Below are positions 24,801 to 36,400 of a stretch of DNA of 62,000 nt, in pieces. The stretch spans positions 970,492-1,032,491 of the forward strand of contig NMRA01000003.1 of the NCBI GenBank assembly GCA_002633005.1, given 5' to 3'. This DNA is from Phoronis australis. Taxonomy: Eukaryota > Phoronida > Phoronidae. The position numbers and the translations under genes are program-made. The notes beneath the pieces were generated by a model. It was given only the letters and a program-made list of their open reading frames with translations. It was not told the DNA's origin and did no database searches. Position 1 is the stretch's first letter, and every line of letters begins with the position of its first letter.

Positions 24801-27800
24801 TCTCAGTGATTAAATGCCTTTCAGTGTGACATGTGTACCAAAAAACAAAAAATGTGGGTGTCACAATCTTGTTACCAGACATGAAACGGAGATCGAGGTT
24901 GGCGAAATATGGTCACTTATTATGACAGGATACAAGTATAAAGAATATGGGTGAAAATAAGATATGATGTGTAAAATGTAATAATCTCTGGTAAAATGAG
25001 CACTAAGAAGCGCCATATCCGCAGGGACATACGAGAACCAAATGGAACGAAACTGATGAAAGTACAGACCTACTTATATGCTGCCAGCCGGATACCCAAC
25101 CCTAACTGTAGGTGCCAAGCCCCGAGGGGAAGTTTGTTTGCCCAAATGCTAAAACAGCTGCTAGGTGCTCACTCAACATTTTGACGTGATGATAGGTATG
25201 CTGACTAAGCAATGACATGGATAAGATAAAATAAATTTAAAAAAATTACATGAACACAATAATGTAGGCAGTGTAAGAGGATGATAATCAGTTACGGTAA
25301 TAAGGATATTACAAAAATTTACATAATAACTGACAGTTGAAAGCGGCTAAGATAAGATATATAAGGTTGACAGTGGAAAATTAACAGCTAGAGATAATAC
25401 AAACAATAAAACGGTAAAAAGGTCCTTTTGAATAGCTGCAGCATATTGTTTAAAGTAATTATGTCTATGATCAAAAAGTTGAGAGTCCTTTAAGGAAGTA
25501 TATAGAGCTTAGCCCATGCTTTTCGCTTATTTTGACATTTGCTTAACATTCCGAGCTGGGCTAATCAGCCACTATGCACCCCCACCAAGCCCAAAATGTA
25601 ATATGGAAGTTTCATTCACAGAAAATAGTCTCAAAACAATTTTGCCCTGTTCATTATGGTGAGGAAAGTTATCTAGTTGAGATATCATCTTTTAAAACAA
25701 AAACTCATGATGCTTCTGGATCACATATGGACGATGGAAATGTTAATAGGATGGTGCTGGACCACAGTTTAGAGAATAATATCATATTGAAATTCAAATT
25801 AACCCAAATTTTTACGTGATACATTAAAAAGAATGGCGATCTTTCATCCAAGTACAAAAATTCCCAAAGAGGCGTGTCTTCACATTCTCAGATAACAATC
25901 AGTGAATAAATTTGGTGTCCCGAGATTGCCTACTTTATGTCAAAGCTTTTTTGTGGAAAACATAGAACTTGGTGAAAACTCGTAAAAAGTTTTTCTAGTT
26001 TCAATTAAAAAAATTCAAAACCAATCAAAATGGTAAAACCAAGGATTCACCATCTTTAAGTTGTCAGCAGAACACAAGTGAAGTTGACTTGAGTAAGTAC
26101 GGGTTCCTTTAGTTCATTGTTATTCACCACTTTGTGTTGTTATATTACCAGAATGGAGCTACAATTCCTAATAACGTCTCATTCAGGCCGATAGTGAATG
26201 GACCATCAGCCATTACTCTGTAGTCACAGGAAAGAGACAGTAAACAACCCCCGGCAGGCGCATGACCCTAAAACAATAAAATAAAAATTCGTTTGAATGG
26301 TGAATGGACCGTCAGGCAACATGCTGTAATCATGGAAACGCACAGCAACAATCTCCTATTGGGATGAGGCCTTCCAACAACAAAATTAAGATTTCTTTGT
26401 TGCATAAAGCCTTGATGAAATGCGATTTTAACAGCAAATTCCAACATATCAACAGTGTTACACTGCACTACAGCTGTTACATAAACCCACCTCCAGCCAA
26501 CTTTTGATTTAGTCCACCGACCGTTACACGACTAGTCTCAGGTTGTTCCTGGCTAGATATCTGGGTTTGTAAAGAACTAAAAGTTGGTTATTGCTTGACC
26601 TTGGTGGTCAATTTTTGAACCAATCTCAATATGGCGTGGCCAACATATGGCGTGCTGACAAGATTTAAAATGTTTCCAAAGTAAAAACTAGTTTAAACAG
26701 AAGGCAGGTTGATGACAGCTTTAACGTGATCTTAAATGCAGTGCAAATTTTCTTTATAGTAAAGCCAGCATTTGGCTGCTTGGTGGCACAGGGTTCAAAC
26801 ATAGCTTTGTGGCAAACAGCTGCTCTGAGACACATCTTATTCCATCACATGTTCTTTCTAACACACAAGTATTAGATGCTGGAAACAAGCCTGGTTTCGC
26901 TAAAATGCATAATTTATCAAAACAGCAATCAATAAGTCGGAATTAAAAGCTATTTAGCATTTTGTGAAACCTAAACAAAATAATAGTAATAGGCTGGAAG
27001 CAGCAATGCCAGACTATTATTGCAACAGTCAACATTTTTATGACTTAAAACATCTATTATATGCAAGTTCAATATACACTTTAACATCATCCAATAATCT
27101 TTTCAACAACTTCTTCTTGCATACAGCTACATTTAAATAACAACTTTTCGAATTAAACAAACTAAGATTTTTTTTTACATTGACATACAGATCGTGTTCC
27201 TGAAAGCGACTATAAATCTGCCTTCCACCACAAAACCAAAATAGTTCCTTTGTCAAACTGGTGATGATTTCAGAACCTCAAAAGAACTGACACTTCATTA
27301 TTGCTCGAGACCAGACTCCACAAATTGGCTTGTCACAGCCTGCACCAAGCGTGTCTCAAAGAAAAACGAACTGCCAGTTCTCTGCAAACCCAGAAATCAC
27401 TTCCAATTTGAATAAGGCATTAGTTGAGATCAGAGTCACACTGGCAAGAGGTCAAACCAAGAATTCGCTTCTGGGACGAAATGCGGGTTTGCAGCCACTT
27501 CAAATAAGGAATAGTAGGTATATGTGACCTGATAACAATATGAGGACAGTAATTAGTACCAATTAACCATCACCTACAGTAATAGCAGCAACAGTTGCCA
27601 GTCTTGTACCGTAAAGACTGAGCCAGACCTCCTGCAGGGTGCGCCAGAATTCTGCCAGTCGCTCAGGTTGGGGTTGATACATCTCCAAAATGTCCAGGCC
27701 AGCGCTGAAGATGTTTCGCACTTCCTACATTTAACAGAAGTATGTAATATGTTTGAGATGAGCAAAAACCACAGAAAATGTCTGAATCTTTAGTAATATT

Positions 27801-30800
27801 GCAGCAATAAGTTATACTTTGCTGACCATATCACTCAGGCTCTCAACCCATCACATTTTCAGAGCTCCTACGTTGCACATGGTATATAGGCGATGCACCA
27901 CAGGGGGGCTTCGGGGGCTTTAGCCCCCCACTTTTTTCAATGTTGTGCTGCTCATGGATCACTCAAGCACAGACAAACACATATTTCATGAGGTTTTACT
28001 TACCAATTCCTTTAAGACTTCGTTCAGTTAGGTTAATATTTATACTTCAGAGATGATATAAATATGTAATTCTTATAAAACTGGTATGGAAATGTATATC
28101 GCAAACAGCATATAAAGTTGGCAGAAGGTCCCGGGTTCGAGTCCCGGTTGGGGCAGAGATCTTTTCAGACTTATATTCATTAGGTCACGTGATAGGGCCA
28201 CTAGTGGTGTGCTAACCAAACTTAAAAATGTACTTCGCGAAACTTTAGAGTTGAACTCCACAAATCAATTGGCCTTGGTGTTCAGATTGCTCACTCCCAG
28301 TCTTTTCCATATTTACTACTGCTTGTATCTAGATTAACGATTTACGCAAGAGGCAGCTATAACCTGCTTTCCACCATAACTCTTGATTTAGACCACTTAT
28401 CACTATGATATCAGTTTGTTATTGCTTAAAATCTAGCTCTACAAGTTTGGTTGTCACAGCATGCCAATTTAGGCAGAGCATGGTCTCAACTCAGTAATGA
28501 ACTGTCATATTTTGTTGGTTGGTTGCAGGGATATTAATTTTTTATAACATGTCAAAGTAGTAATTCTCAAACAGCTGAAGTACACTTACCTTACAAGGTC
28601 TCTCTGACACACAAAAACAAAAAGAATTGCTGTTACCATTTGCCCTTTAAATCCTGTGACAGTGGATACTTCATTTTGTCCATTACAATATACGATTTTG
28701 CATAGAATATCACAAATTCCTTCTTTGGGAAACAAAAATCACTGATTTTGATACATTTGATTTTTGTGATAGAATTGTGAACTAGAAACGTTCTTGGAAT
28801 GACTTATAATGTCATTATTAAAGACTATTGAGATGAACTTGGTAAATGATTGATGGATAACAAAAATCTTCACCAGGCTATGTGCAAGAAAAGGATATTA
28901 TTTGGAAAACCCATTTTTAACAGCAATGGAGTAGTATTTAACTGGATTTTTTACAACGTAAACAATTTATTTACATATGGGGGGCTCGAATTCCCGACAT
29001 TGTGGACCATTTGCTAACAAAAGAGCAGGAGGCCTAAAAAACGGGAGCACCTCTGTGAATTGCACGTTTGCCCTTATTTAGTGGGCTTTTGTCCCATTTT
29101 CTCGGACTTTTTGGCTCTCGGGGGTGGACCTTTTTGGCCCACTTTGCCAATTAGGGGGGAGGCTCGTTCAAGCCCCCCGAGCCCCCCTGGGTGCGCCCAT
29201 GATTTATAACAGTAGAACAAAAACAACAGGCACTGCTGTTCCTTATAATTTTACAAAAAGAATTCAACATTCTAAAATACACACCTGTTAAACAATACCA
29301 AACACGTAGAACTCAATAGTCTATCAATGGTAAAAACTTTAATTGCACATTTTTTTCTACCAAGAAAGTTGTGTTACCCTACTGTATTTCATTTGTTTTG
29401 CATTTACAGATATTATAATTAGGTTTTGTAAAAAAACTTGGGAGAGAAATGAGTATTTTTTTAACAAAATGCAGATTCATACTAGCCACCATAAGTATAC
29501 CATATTAACTGATGTTATATAAACTCACAGAGGTCAAGATGAGTCCTTTGCAGGATTTTTCGTTTTCCAATTTCTCCAACGCAATCTGTATTTGTGTTAG
29601 GAACTCCAGATTCAGGGAGTTGACAGGTTTTCTGTTCATAATTAATGAAGCAATGCCTGAAAGGAGAGTAGAGGGACCAATAGATTAGTTTAGCCTGTTT
29701 GAGCGCAGTGGGCTGTGAGTCCACAATTTTGCATTATAATGGTCCCGGATGACACAGCGACACTTGAATCTCCCATTTACCCACAATGATGCAGCATCCG
29801 AGAAACAATTATCTTGCCACTGGGTGCCTTGTTTTTTTCAAGCTTATCTCAATTGCATTAATAGTCTAGTACTTGATCTTCCAATGCCAGCAAAGATTTA
29901 ATGCTATGACGTAGGCTCCTCTTCCATGGCAGACAGTTAGGTAAACTTGAGGACCACCCGTCGATACGATATTTTCTGACATGATTCTTAACATCAGCTA
30001 GTCGATTCTGAAACAAGGCAAAACAAACAACGCACTTCCTAACCTTGACAACAAATGAGATTTCCATCTGGTACAGTCATATTGGAGTGCAACTTCCATA
30101 TTTCCAAGATATCAGCATATTTAATGTTTTGAATTATGACTACTAGGTTCAGAAAAATTTTAGCAGAATCTTCAACCAAACTGTGATGGGAACATTGCTA
30201 GCAACTTAACAAGAGGTGAACACCACACGTCTGGTAAATGACAGAAGCAGTAATCATGTTATGCCTACCTGTGCTATCATCAATGTCATATGACAAGAAC
30301 TCGTTAGTTGCAGAGCACATCAATCTTGAGCTTGCAATTCTTTTTGTTGTGAAATGAGAGAACTTTACAGCTGCATTTTGCAGACTCCTGCGTGCAATGG
30401 ATGCTAGAATGAAAGTATTACTTATTATTAGTACAATTCTTCATCAATAACCATGGTTTCAAACTATTCTCCCACTGGTTAGGGAACCAGATTAGATGAG
30501 CTGTGCAGACAATAAACAAAACATTGGTATAAGTTCCTATAGTGTGGAGCAGAGCTATTATGTGGAATATGTGGAGGACTTGTGAACCAAAGTTTTCGTC
30601 TATATTCTTGACATGGCCAAACATGCAGTAGTGTTGTGGTTATGAAGAGTAACTTGGATGGAATACCAAGCTTGAACACCAGAGGAATGAGGCCCACCTA
30701 CCTACAGGCATGGATGCCATACACGATTCATGGACGCAACTCTACCCTACTGCCATAGCTAGATATGAAAGTGACATGACCAACCAGACTTGCGCTGCGA

Positions 30801-31799
30801 AATCACTGATCTTTCTGGATAGAAGGTTAAGTGAGATGACCAGAAAGGCAGAAGCATTAATAGTCAAACACCAAGCACCAAAAGCAGAATGAATATGGCA
30901 TCCGTGACTATGGACTCTTGCAACCTCTCACAAGAACAGCCTATCATAACTATCATATACAAAAGAGGGTTCTCATGAGTCTCAAGTCAGGGCGTGGTCA
31001 AGGTGATGTGCGAATAACCAATACAATTCAGGCATCGGAATGCCAGCAATCTTTTTCTTTTGAATACACCATTTCTTTACAAACAAAACTTTACAGTCAA
31101 GTGACCTAAGTATTGGATGTTTTGGCACATATTGCATAATATTTAATTGAAAATGCCACGGCTTGTTGTAAATTCTTTGCTGATATAAAGACTTACCTTT
31201 ACGGAATTGTTCTGTTACTATATCATGTCACTGAAAGCTACATGTATGTTCTGACTGATCTTTAAAAAAGTTAAACACAACCAGCAAACCTTCGAAGAAC
31301 CTAAATATTGGACACCATGTTTCCCCATACACAACATCGCAGAAAACTGACTAACCAAGTAATGGCCGCGGGCACCTTGTACCCAAATTTTAGCTTGAAT
31401 ATTTTGACATATATGCTGCTAGAACACAGTTCCATTCGCAACAAAATTATCCATAAAGACAGTGAAATCTGATGACAGCGCCAAGTCGTTTCGATGAATC
31501 ACAACAGATGACTAAAGCATGTGCAAACTCGCTGAAGTTTTTAGTATCTCTGCCTTCTTGATATGACACCCGAATGTGAGCACAAAGTCTCGGAAAACGT
31601 GTTTCCATCACAGTACAAGCACCTTGAATTAGTTTACATACGATACGCCTCCGGTGGCCTGGGTGTACTTTTGGAGTTTACGAAAATGGCAATGAAACGA
31701 ATTGCCTAGTTTTGAATAGGTCAACGTCAAATAAAATGAGAGAGAGTTGTTAGTCAGTACAAAACTATGTGAAAAGTATTGAAGATACAAACCAAACAT
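21830..31799 (-). CDS. ECI1: Enoyl-CoA delta isomerase 1, mitochondrial; 7 exons
   Basis: Exons in transcript order: 31799-31793 (tentative), 30403-30269, 29656-29529, 27724-27578, 26267-26149, 24127-23949, 21996-21830 (TAA). Phases close to 882 nt, 293 aa. The enzyme shifts 3-enoyl-CoA double bonds to trans-2 so that unsaturated fatty acids can enter beta-oxidation. Residues 1-45 (MFASIARRSLQNAAVKFS...) are Arg/Ser-rich with almost no acids, as in a mitochondrial presequence. The crotonase core follows: KPVNSLNLEFL, then FSAGLD (96-101) and HAPAGGC (141-147), which supply the oxyanion-hole backbone, CDYRVMAD, and GLNETLLG with the catalytic-type Glu169. The C-terminus RDEDVDNFVRFI...LYLKSLKKK matches ECI1 rather than ECI2 or enoyl-CoA hydratase. 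Exon 1 (ATGTTTG, donor GTTTGT) is the weak point; it was chosen for phase and for the targeting signal it completes. Confidence 0.9.
22938..23219 (+). repeat. 55-bp tandem repeat, 5 copies
   Basis: Five 55-bp units start at 22938, 22993, 23048, 23103 and 23158, each beginning TATTTAGTCTATTTACAG and ending GGCCTGACATCC, with a 7-bp partial sixth. Units differ at only a few positions. The array lies in the last ECI1 intron. Confidence 0.95.
24289..24553 (+). mobile_element. tRNA-derived SINE, copy 2, with 10-bp target duplication
   Basis: It is the same family as 18543: AGGCAGTGTGGCCTAG head, B box GGTTCAAGTCCC, body ATGGTTCCAG(A/G)TGATC. It is flanked by TGATGGTGAA at 24279-24288 and 24554-24563. 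Compared with copy 1 it has about 50 extra bases near 24480-24530, made of GTAC-centred inverted units. It lies in an ECI1 intron, opposite in orientation to the gene. Confidence 0.88.
24590..26148 (-). other. ECI1 intron sequence without recognised feature
   Basis: I find no exon, RNA gene or clear repeat here. Plus-strand ORFs of 62-81 codons (near 25000 and 25600) have no recognisable domain, no splice context consistent with ECI1 and ordinary AT-rich composition. Confidence 0.5.
27885..27945 (+). repeat. C/G-rich dispersed repeat fragment
   Basis: A short GC-rich island in AT-rich intron sequence with GGGGGCTTCGGGGGC and TAGCCCCCCAC, able to form a hairpin. It resembles the right end of the element at 28977-29203. 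Confidence 0.4.
28110..28245 (+). repeat. tRNA-derived SINE, second family, sense copy
   Basis: CAGAAGGTCCCGGGTTCGAG provides a canonical B box; the A-box half seems lost, so the copy is truncated at its 5' end. Downstream blocks (GACTTATATTCAT, CACGTGAT, GGTGTGCT) align with the minus-strand copy at 13500-13665. It lies in an ECI1 intron. Confidence 0.7.
28977..29203 (-). repeat. GC-rich dispersed element with C-rich ends
   Basis: A ~225-bp segment of abruptly different composition begins GGGGGGCTCG near 28979 and ends AGCCCCCCTGGGTGCGCCCA. Read on the minus strand it starts TGGGCGCACCCAGGGGGGCT. A similar G/C-tract fragment is at 27885. The sharp edges suggest a mobile element; class unknown. 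Confidence 0.5.
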
Positions 31800-31949
31800 T
31801 GCAAAAAAATTTCGGAGAACGTGCACAATACAGGAGCTTGTTTTCGGGTTTTCGGACGTGAACTGCTGCAGCGCCCTCTGAGTATACGACAGTCAGCGTC
31901 ATCTTTCGGTGAACAGTGGAAAACTACAATTACGGAAGTCAACATGCAA

Positions 31950-32554
31950 AGTTGAGGGTACCATCATCCATTGCAAGGTTCATGACTTCTTTACAAGTTA
32001 GCACTGGGTAATGCTTTGTATTTCGTGATATTGTAGTGAGCCAGTGCATATAGACTAACGTGGTCAGGGTAAGACACAACAATATCAAAAACAGTAGTAG
32101 TCAGTCAGCTAGCTGTATGAAGACAATCGTCAAAATACAACTAAGTACCACTGTGTGTTGAGCTCCGACAGACTTCAAATTTCACGCACTCCACATGTTC
32201 CGGGTGGCTGTTCATCATCTCGTTGTGAAACTTCAATATGTAGAGCTAACGGCCGGCGGGGGTGCATGCAAAATCTGTGTGTCAACCAACTGTCACTTTG
32301 CCCGTTGCAGCCGTTCATGTGAACAACAGTCTAATAAATGTCATTTTCTCACGCCATTCTCCGTCTTTTGAAACAAAGAAAAGTCTGCCCTCCGATGATT
32401 TTGAAAACAGTATCACTGATACTATCCGTGACAGTACGCTCGTGACATGTGCATGCGCTATTTCCAAGTCCAACGTCGATTTCAAAGCAGCTCTGAGATT
32501 CGCCAACAGATAGCGCTCAATTCCACGGCACTCAAAGTCAACGCCGCTTGCAGC
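31950..32554 (+). repeat. ECI1/AP5Z1 interval: dispersed repeat copy
   Basis: Most of this interval (32114-32490) aligns with 11612-11990 in the LITAF intron. It lies immediately 5' of the proposed ECI1 first exon, where a divergent AP5Z1 promoter might have been expected. No exon encoding the missing AP5Z1 N-terminus is recognisable in it. Confidence 0.6.
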
Positions 32555-33135
32555 TGCAGAGATAGTATACAGAGGAGAGCTGCTCGTTGGGTCACGAGAT
32601 GGTTCAATCTTCTATCCTTAAACTGGCCCACCCTCAGCCACAGACGCAAAATCTGTCACCTGAAAATGTTTTACAAATATGATAAAAAGTTGGTGATCAT
32701 CAACTCTGATGTTCCCCCTATGGCAGATCTTGCTGTCTCTGGCATATGTACCAGAAGGTCATCCAATTATAGTATTCCAATAAATAGGACAGATTACAGG
32801 AAAAAGACATTCTTTCCTGGAACAGTCACGGACAGGAATAGCTTGCCGGGCTGCATTACATCAGTCCCTTCTCTTGTTATTTTTGGCAGCAAGCTATCTA
32901 CCTTTCTGAAGTAACATAGTGGAGTGCCTCCATTTGGGGCACCCGCTTACTGTCTGCCTTATTTGTTAACGATCTAGCTATGTTAACCGACCTCTGAAGT
33001 GATGTCCACTATGTATATATGTCTTTTTAAACCTTTTATACTGGTAGCTGTTCACGTTTTTGTTTATCTTCATTGTTATTCAGTGACATAATGTTCTGGA
33101 GAGTGTGTGGTCACTTAAACCAAGAAGAAGAAAAA
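32555..33135 (+). mobile_element. 5'-truncated LINE (non-LTR retrotransposon) 3' end
   Basis: An open frame from about 32555 to the TAA at 32912-32914 encodes the C-terminal tail typical of LINE reverse-transcriptase ORFs: SIQRRAARWVT, a WPTLSHRRK block, YRKKTFFPGTVTDRNSLP (the usual xxFFPRxxxxWNxLP motif) and a hydrophobic finish. The polymerase core is missing, so it is a dead 5'-truncated copy. A ~200-bp 3'UTR follows and ends in AAGAAGAAGAA. The clade (CR1/L2/Jockey-like) is not resolved. Confidence 0.82.
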
Positions 33136-33462
33136 GACATTCTTTAACTGCAGAATAACAGACTAACGGCATTCTTTTTACTCCATGCAATAACCAAATA
33201 AGCATTTAGTGTAGTTTTTAATGACATTAACTTTGTGCAAGATTTTATTTTTTCCACGAATGTACCAGGGACCAAATTCCTCACCCAGCACGTTCTTGTC
33301 TACTGCATGTAGTCACTCTAAGTTTATTTTTATATAAAACTGTTACTTATTGTATTTAATTTGACAAAGTTGCAAAGTTCATAATGGTAAGTGGTCTAAA
33401 TTTAATAATATTTTTTGTCATGGGCGGCGAGTTGATATCCACAGACTTTTTTATTTGTCTAG

Positions 33463-36400
33463 GTTGGAAAATAGCTCTGAAGAGCATTTATCAAGTCTGG
33501 TGCAGAAATTAAAAGACAAGAACCATGACAGAGTCATCAGCCTTCGCCAGATTACGCCTCTTTTGACTTTCAAAGGAAAGAATATCCAGTAAGCAATGAA
33601 ATGGGAACATTTGTGTATATTTTTTGTACAATTGTTGTGTATATTTATTATAGTGACATAGATGCATCACGGAATGTAATACCAGGCTCTTAAGTCACCT
33701 GATACAAATTAACTTATAAGCGGTTATGCATAGTACAGGCTACTCATGCTGCAACCTAGTGCCCTAATCAAAAACTTGGAGAGAGCCTCTGGATAATTTA
33801 AAAACAAGTCTTGTATTTTTCTTTTGTTTTATATTTCCCAAAACTGTATTGTCTTTTATCTTTAATCAAGACCTTACACCCATCCTCTGTAGGTCTTTAA
33901 ACTGTGCTCCTCATAATCTGTAGGTATCCCAAAGAGCTCATCCACACACTCTGCAGTCTACTTGAAGACGTGACTGTGATTGGCAGATTCAGGTATCAGG
34001 TATGCCACGTGCTGCGCTCCATCTTGCCATGCAGACACGTGTCGCCGGACAGGTCATTTCAGGACCCCCTCTGCAGAAGTCTGATGTTGGGTGCCAGCAC
34101 AGCCCCCTCAGCTATCACCATTGGACAACTGTTGATGTAGGTCGATGTAAACTTCAGGAAAGGAAACCAATCTTGTACACTATACCAGCAACTGCTTTAA
34201 AACCCCTGCAATTTACTTTCAGTCGAATCATTATCGGTTGCAAGATAATGTCTGTTCTTGGCCAAATGGTGAATAAGAAGTTGAATTTCAAAAACAAGAC
34301 GCTGTGTTTCATATCGAGATTTCGATATTACTCAATATCATCTGTTTAGCAGACTTTGAGAAGAGCTTTTTTAATTTCCCTCGAAACTTTTTAGGGTTGC
34401 TGCGGGTTGCAGAGCATAGTTTTCTGGATGGGAAAGTTGTTTTTAGTATGTGTTATTAGGCCAAAACTGGGTTTGGTGTTCTTTAAATGCAATCCCATCA
34501 GTTATTCAAGACCTGGCACTTACTTGGCCTTGAACTTTTAATCCAGTGCTTATTAAAGACTTGGTTGGTGCTTAATCAATGATACAATACTTGTGTGTTC
34601 AATATGTTAATATCTTCATTACGTTAGTCAACTGAAGTTATAAAATCATTTGTTCTTCTTTCAGGTGTGCAGTAAATGGTGATGTTAACATTGAGAACCC
34701 TTTGCAGAATGTGATCTCCGCCTGCAGAGCTGTAACAGATTACTTTGAATTGTTAAGTCCAGGTGAGGTAAATTAATGCACTGTCATTGTTGCCATGGTT
34801 TTTATGTGTTCACATATTTGTACATTGATGCATATTGCTGTCTTCTCTGTCTGCGCGTTCGAAGTTCACTACTGTATCTCTTAATTAAGTTCCTTGAAGG
34901 ATCTTCATGAAATTTGGCAGATGTGTTCTTATGAAGCTGGTGACGACTTTGGGGTTTGTCTGGTTACTTTTGGATCATTATGAAAATTGGCAGATGTGTT
35001 CCTCGGTGTGCCACGTCTGATATTGATTTTCAGACAGGTTCGACTGCTGTGACTCCCTCTAGTGGCAATTGATTGTTTAGGACTGGGTGTTTCTTCTTAA
35101 CCCGTTGCAGGATCTTCATAGAGTTTTTCTGTGAATGTGAGAATGGATGATGATGACTCTCAGACAGATCTTGACTACTGCTATGCCCTCTTGTGATGAT
35201 TTCTATTTTTTCATTTACCTCTATTTCTCCAGAGTTCCTTGACAAATTGTATGGAAGTTTGAAGAACAGTTTTCTATCATGGAGTCAACAACAACTTTCC
35301 ATTTTCAGATGGATTCAACATATTCTGCACCACCTATTTTTCTGTCAGTCTTTTTAGCGTCGGCCTCTCTGCACACGAAACCGCTCAAAGAGTCATTAAG
35401 AAAATTGGGAGATGTGCTCTTACAGACAAAAGCACATATTTTGATGTTTGTACAAGACCACCGACGGTGGTGTCCCCTAGTGGCAATTTTGTTTTACTTT
35501 GCATCCAAGGTGTTTATCCTAAATCCCCTGCAGGATAGTTGTGAAATATGGCAAGTGTTTTTATATGAATGTGACATCAGATGACGGCTTTTTTCAGACT
35601 GCGGCTGTAGCTCCTAGAAGCAATTTAATTTTCTTGCAAGTTCCTCGTTGGATTTTCAGAAAATTTGGCGAGTAGTTTTCTGTTAGAAAGACAACAACAC
35701 CTCATTTTTAAATGGGTTTGACGTATTGTGGTCCTCCTAGTGGCCATTTTTGTTATTCTAATAACATCCCTAAAAGCGTTTATAGTGCAGTTGGGGGCGC
35801 ATTGGTTGAAGCGGCATGTCGCCCTATTTAGCTGCCTTAAAATAAAATTGAGGTCTTTTATTCTCATGAAATCAGTCTTGGGGAAATTCTTACCAACTTA
35901 AGTCATAGGCTACAACTGCACACTTCATTTTCGAATTTGCAATTTTTGGATTGGCCAACCCAGATAATCAGAAGTGTTTTCTTGAGTCACTGATGGTGTT
36001 GATGTTCTCGATGGTATCGGAAATGTATTTTTATCACAGTAAGGAATATTATGAGACCGAGTTTATGAGAGTACAGGGCCTAAATTTGATTTTCGTTTCG
36101 TAGGTAAATAGTCAGTGTGAAATGCTTCTTTGAGTGTATGTGGGCAGTATCTAAGGTCTCATTTTCATTTTAGTTGTTTTAGTCAACTTTTACTAGAAAA
36201 ATGATACAAAAATATGGGTGGCAGCAGAAAAAATGCGCGCCCCCTGTCATATGGATTTTGCTGGAGCAACTCTAACTGATGCACAGTGTTTACTCATGGT
36301 AATTTTGCGACATTTATGCATTCGCGTGTAAGGCATAATTTCATACATTTCAGAGCAAGTTGGCAGTTTAAGTTCCACGTATTGTGATTGGTTACGTAAT

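Noticed and set aside
30710-30892. 60-aa plus-strand ORF opposite ECI1
   Set aside because: No recognised domain; does not match the missing AP5Z1 N-terminus and has no supporting splice chain.
34002-34349. 115-aa ORF overlapping an AP5Z1 exon end
   Set aside because: Different frame from AP5Z1, and no similarity to the family in the expected region.
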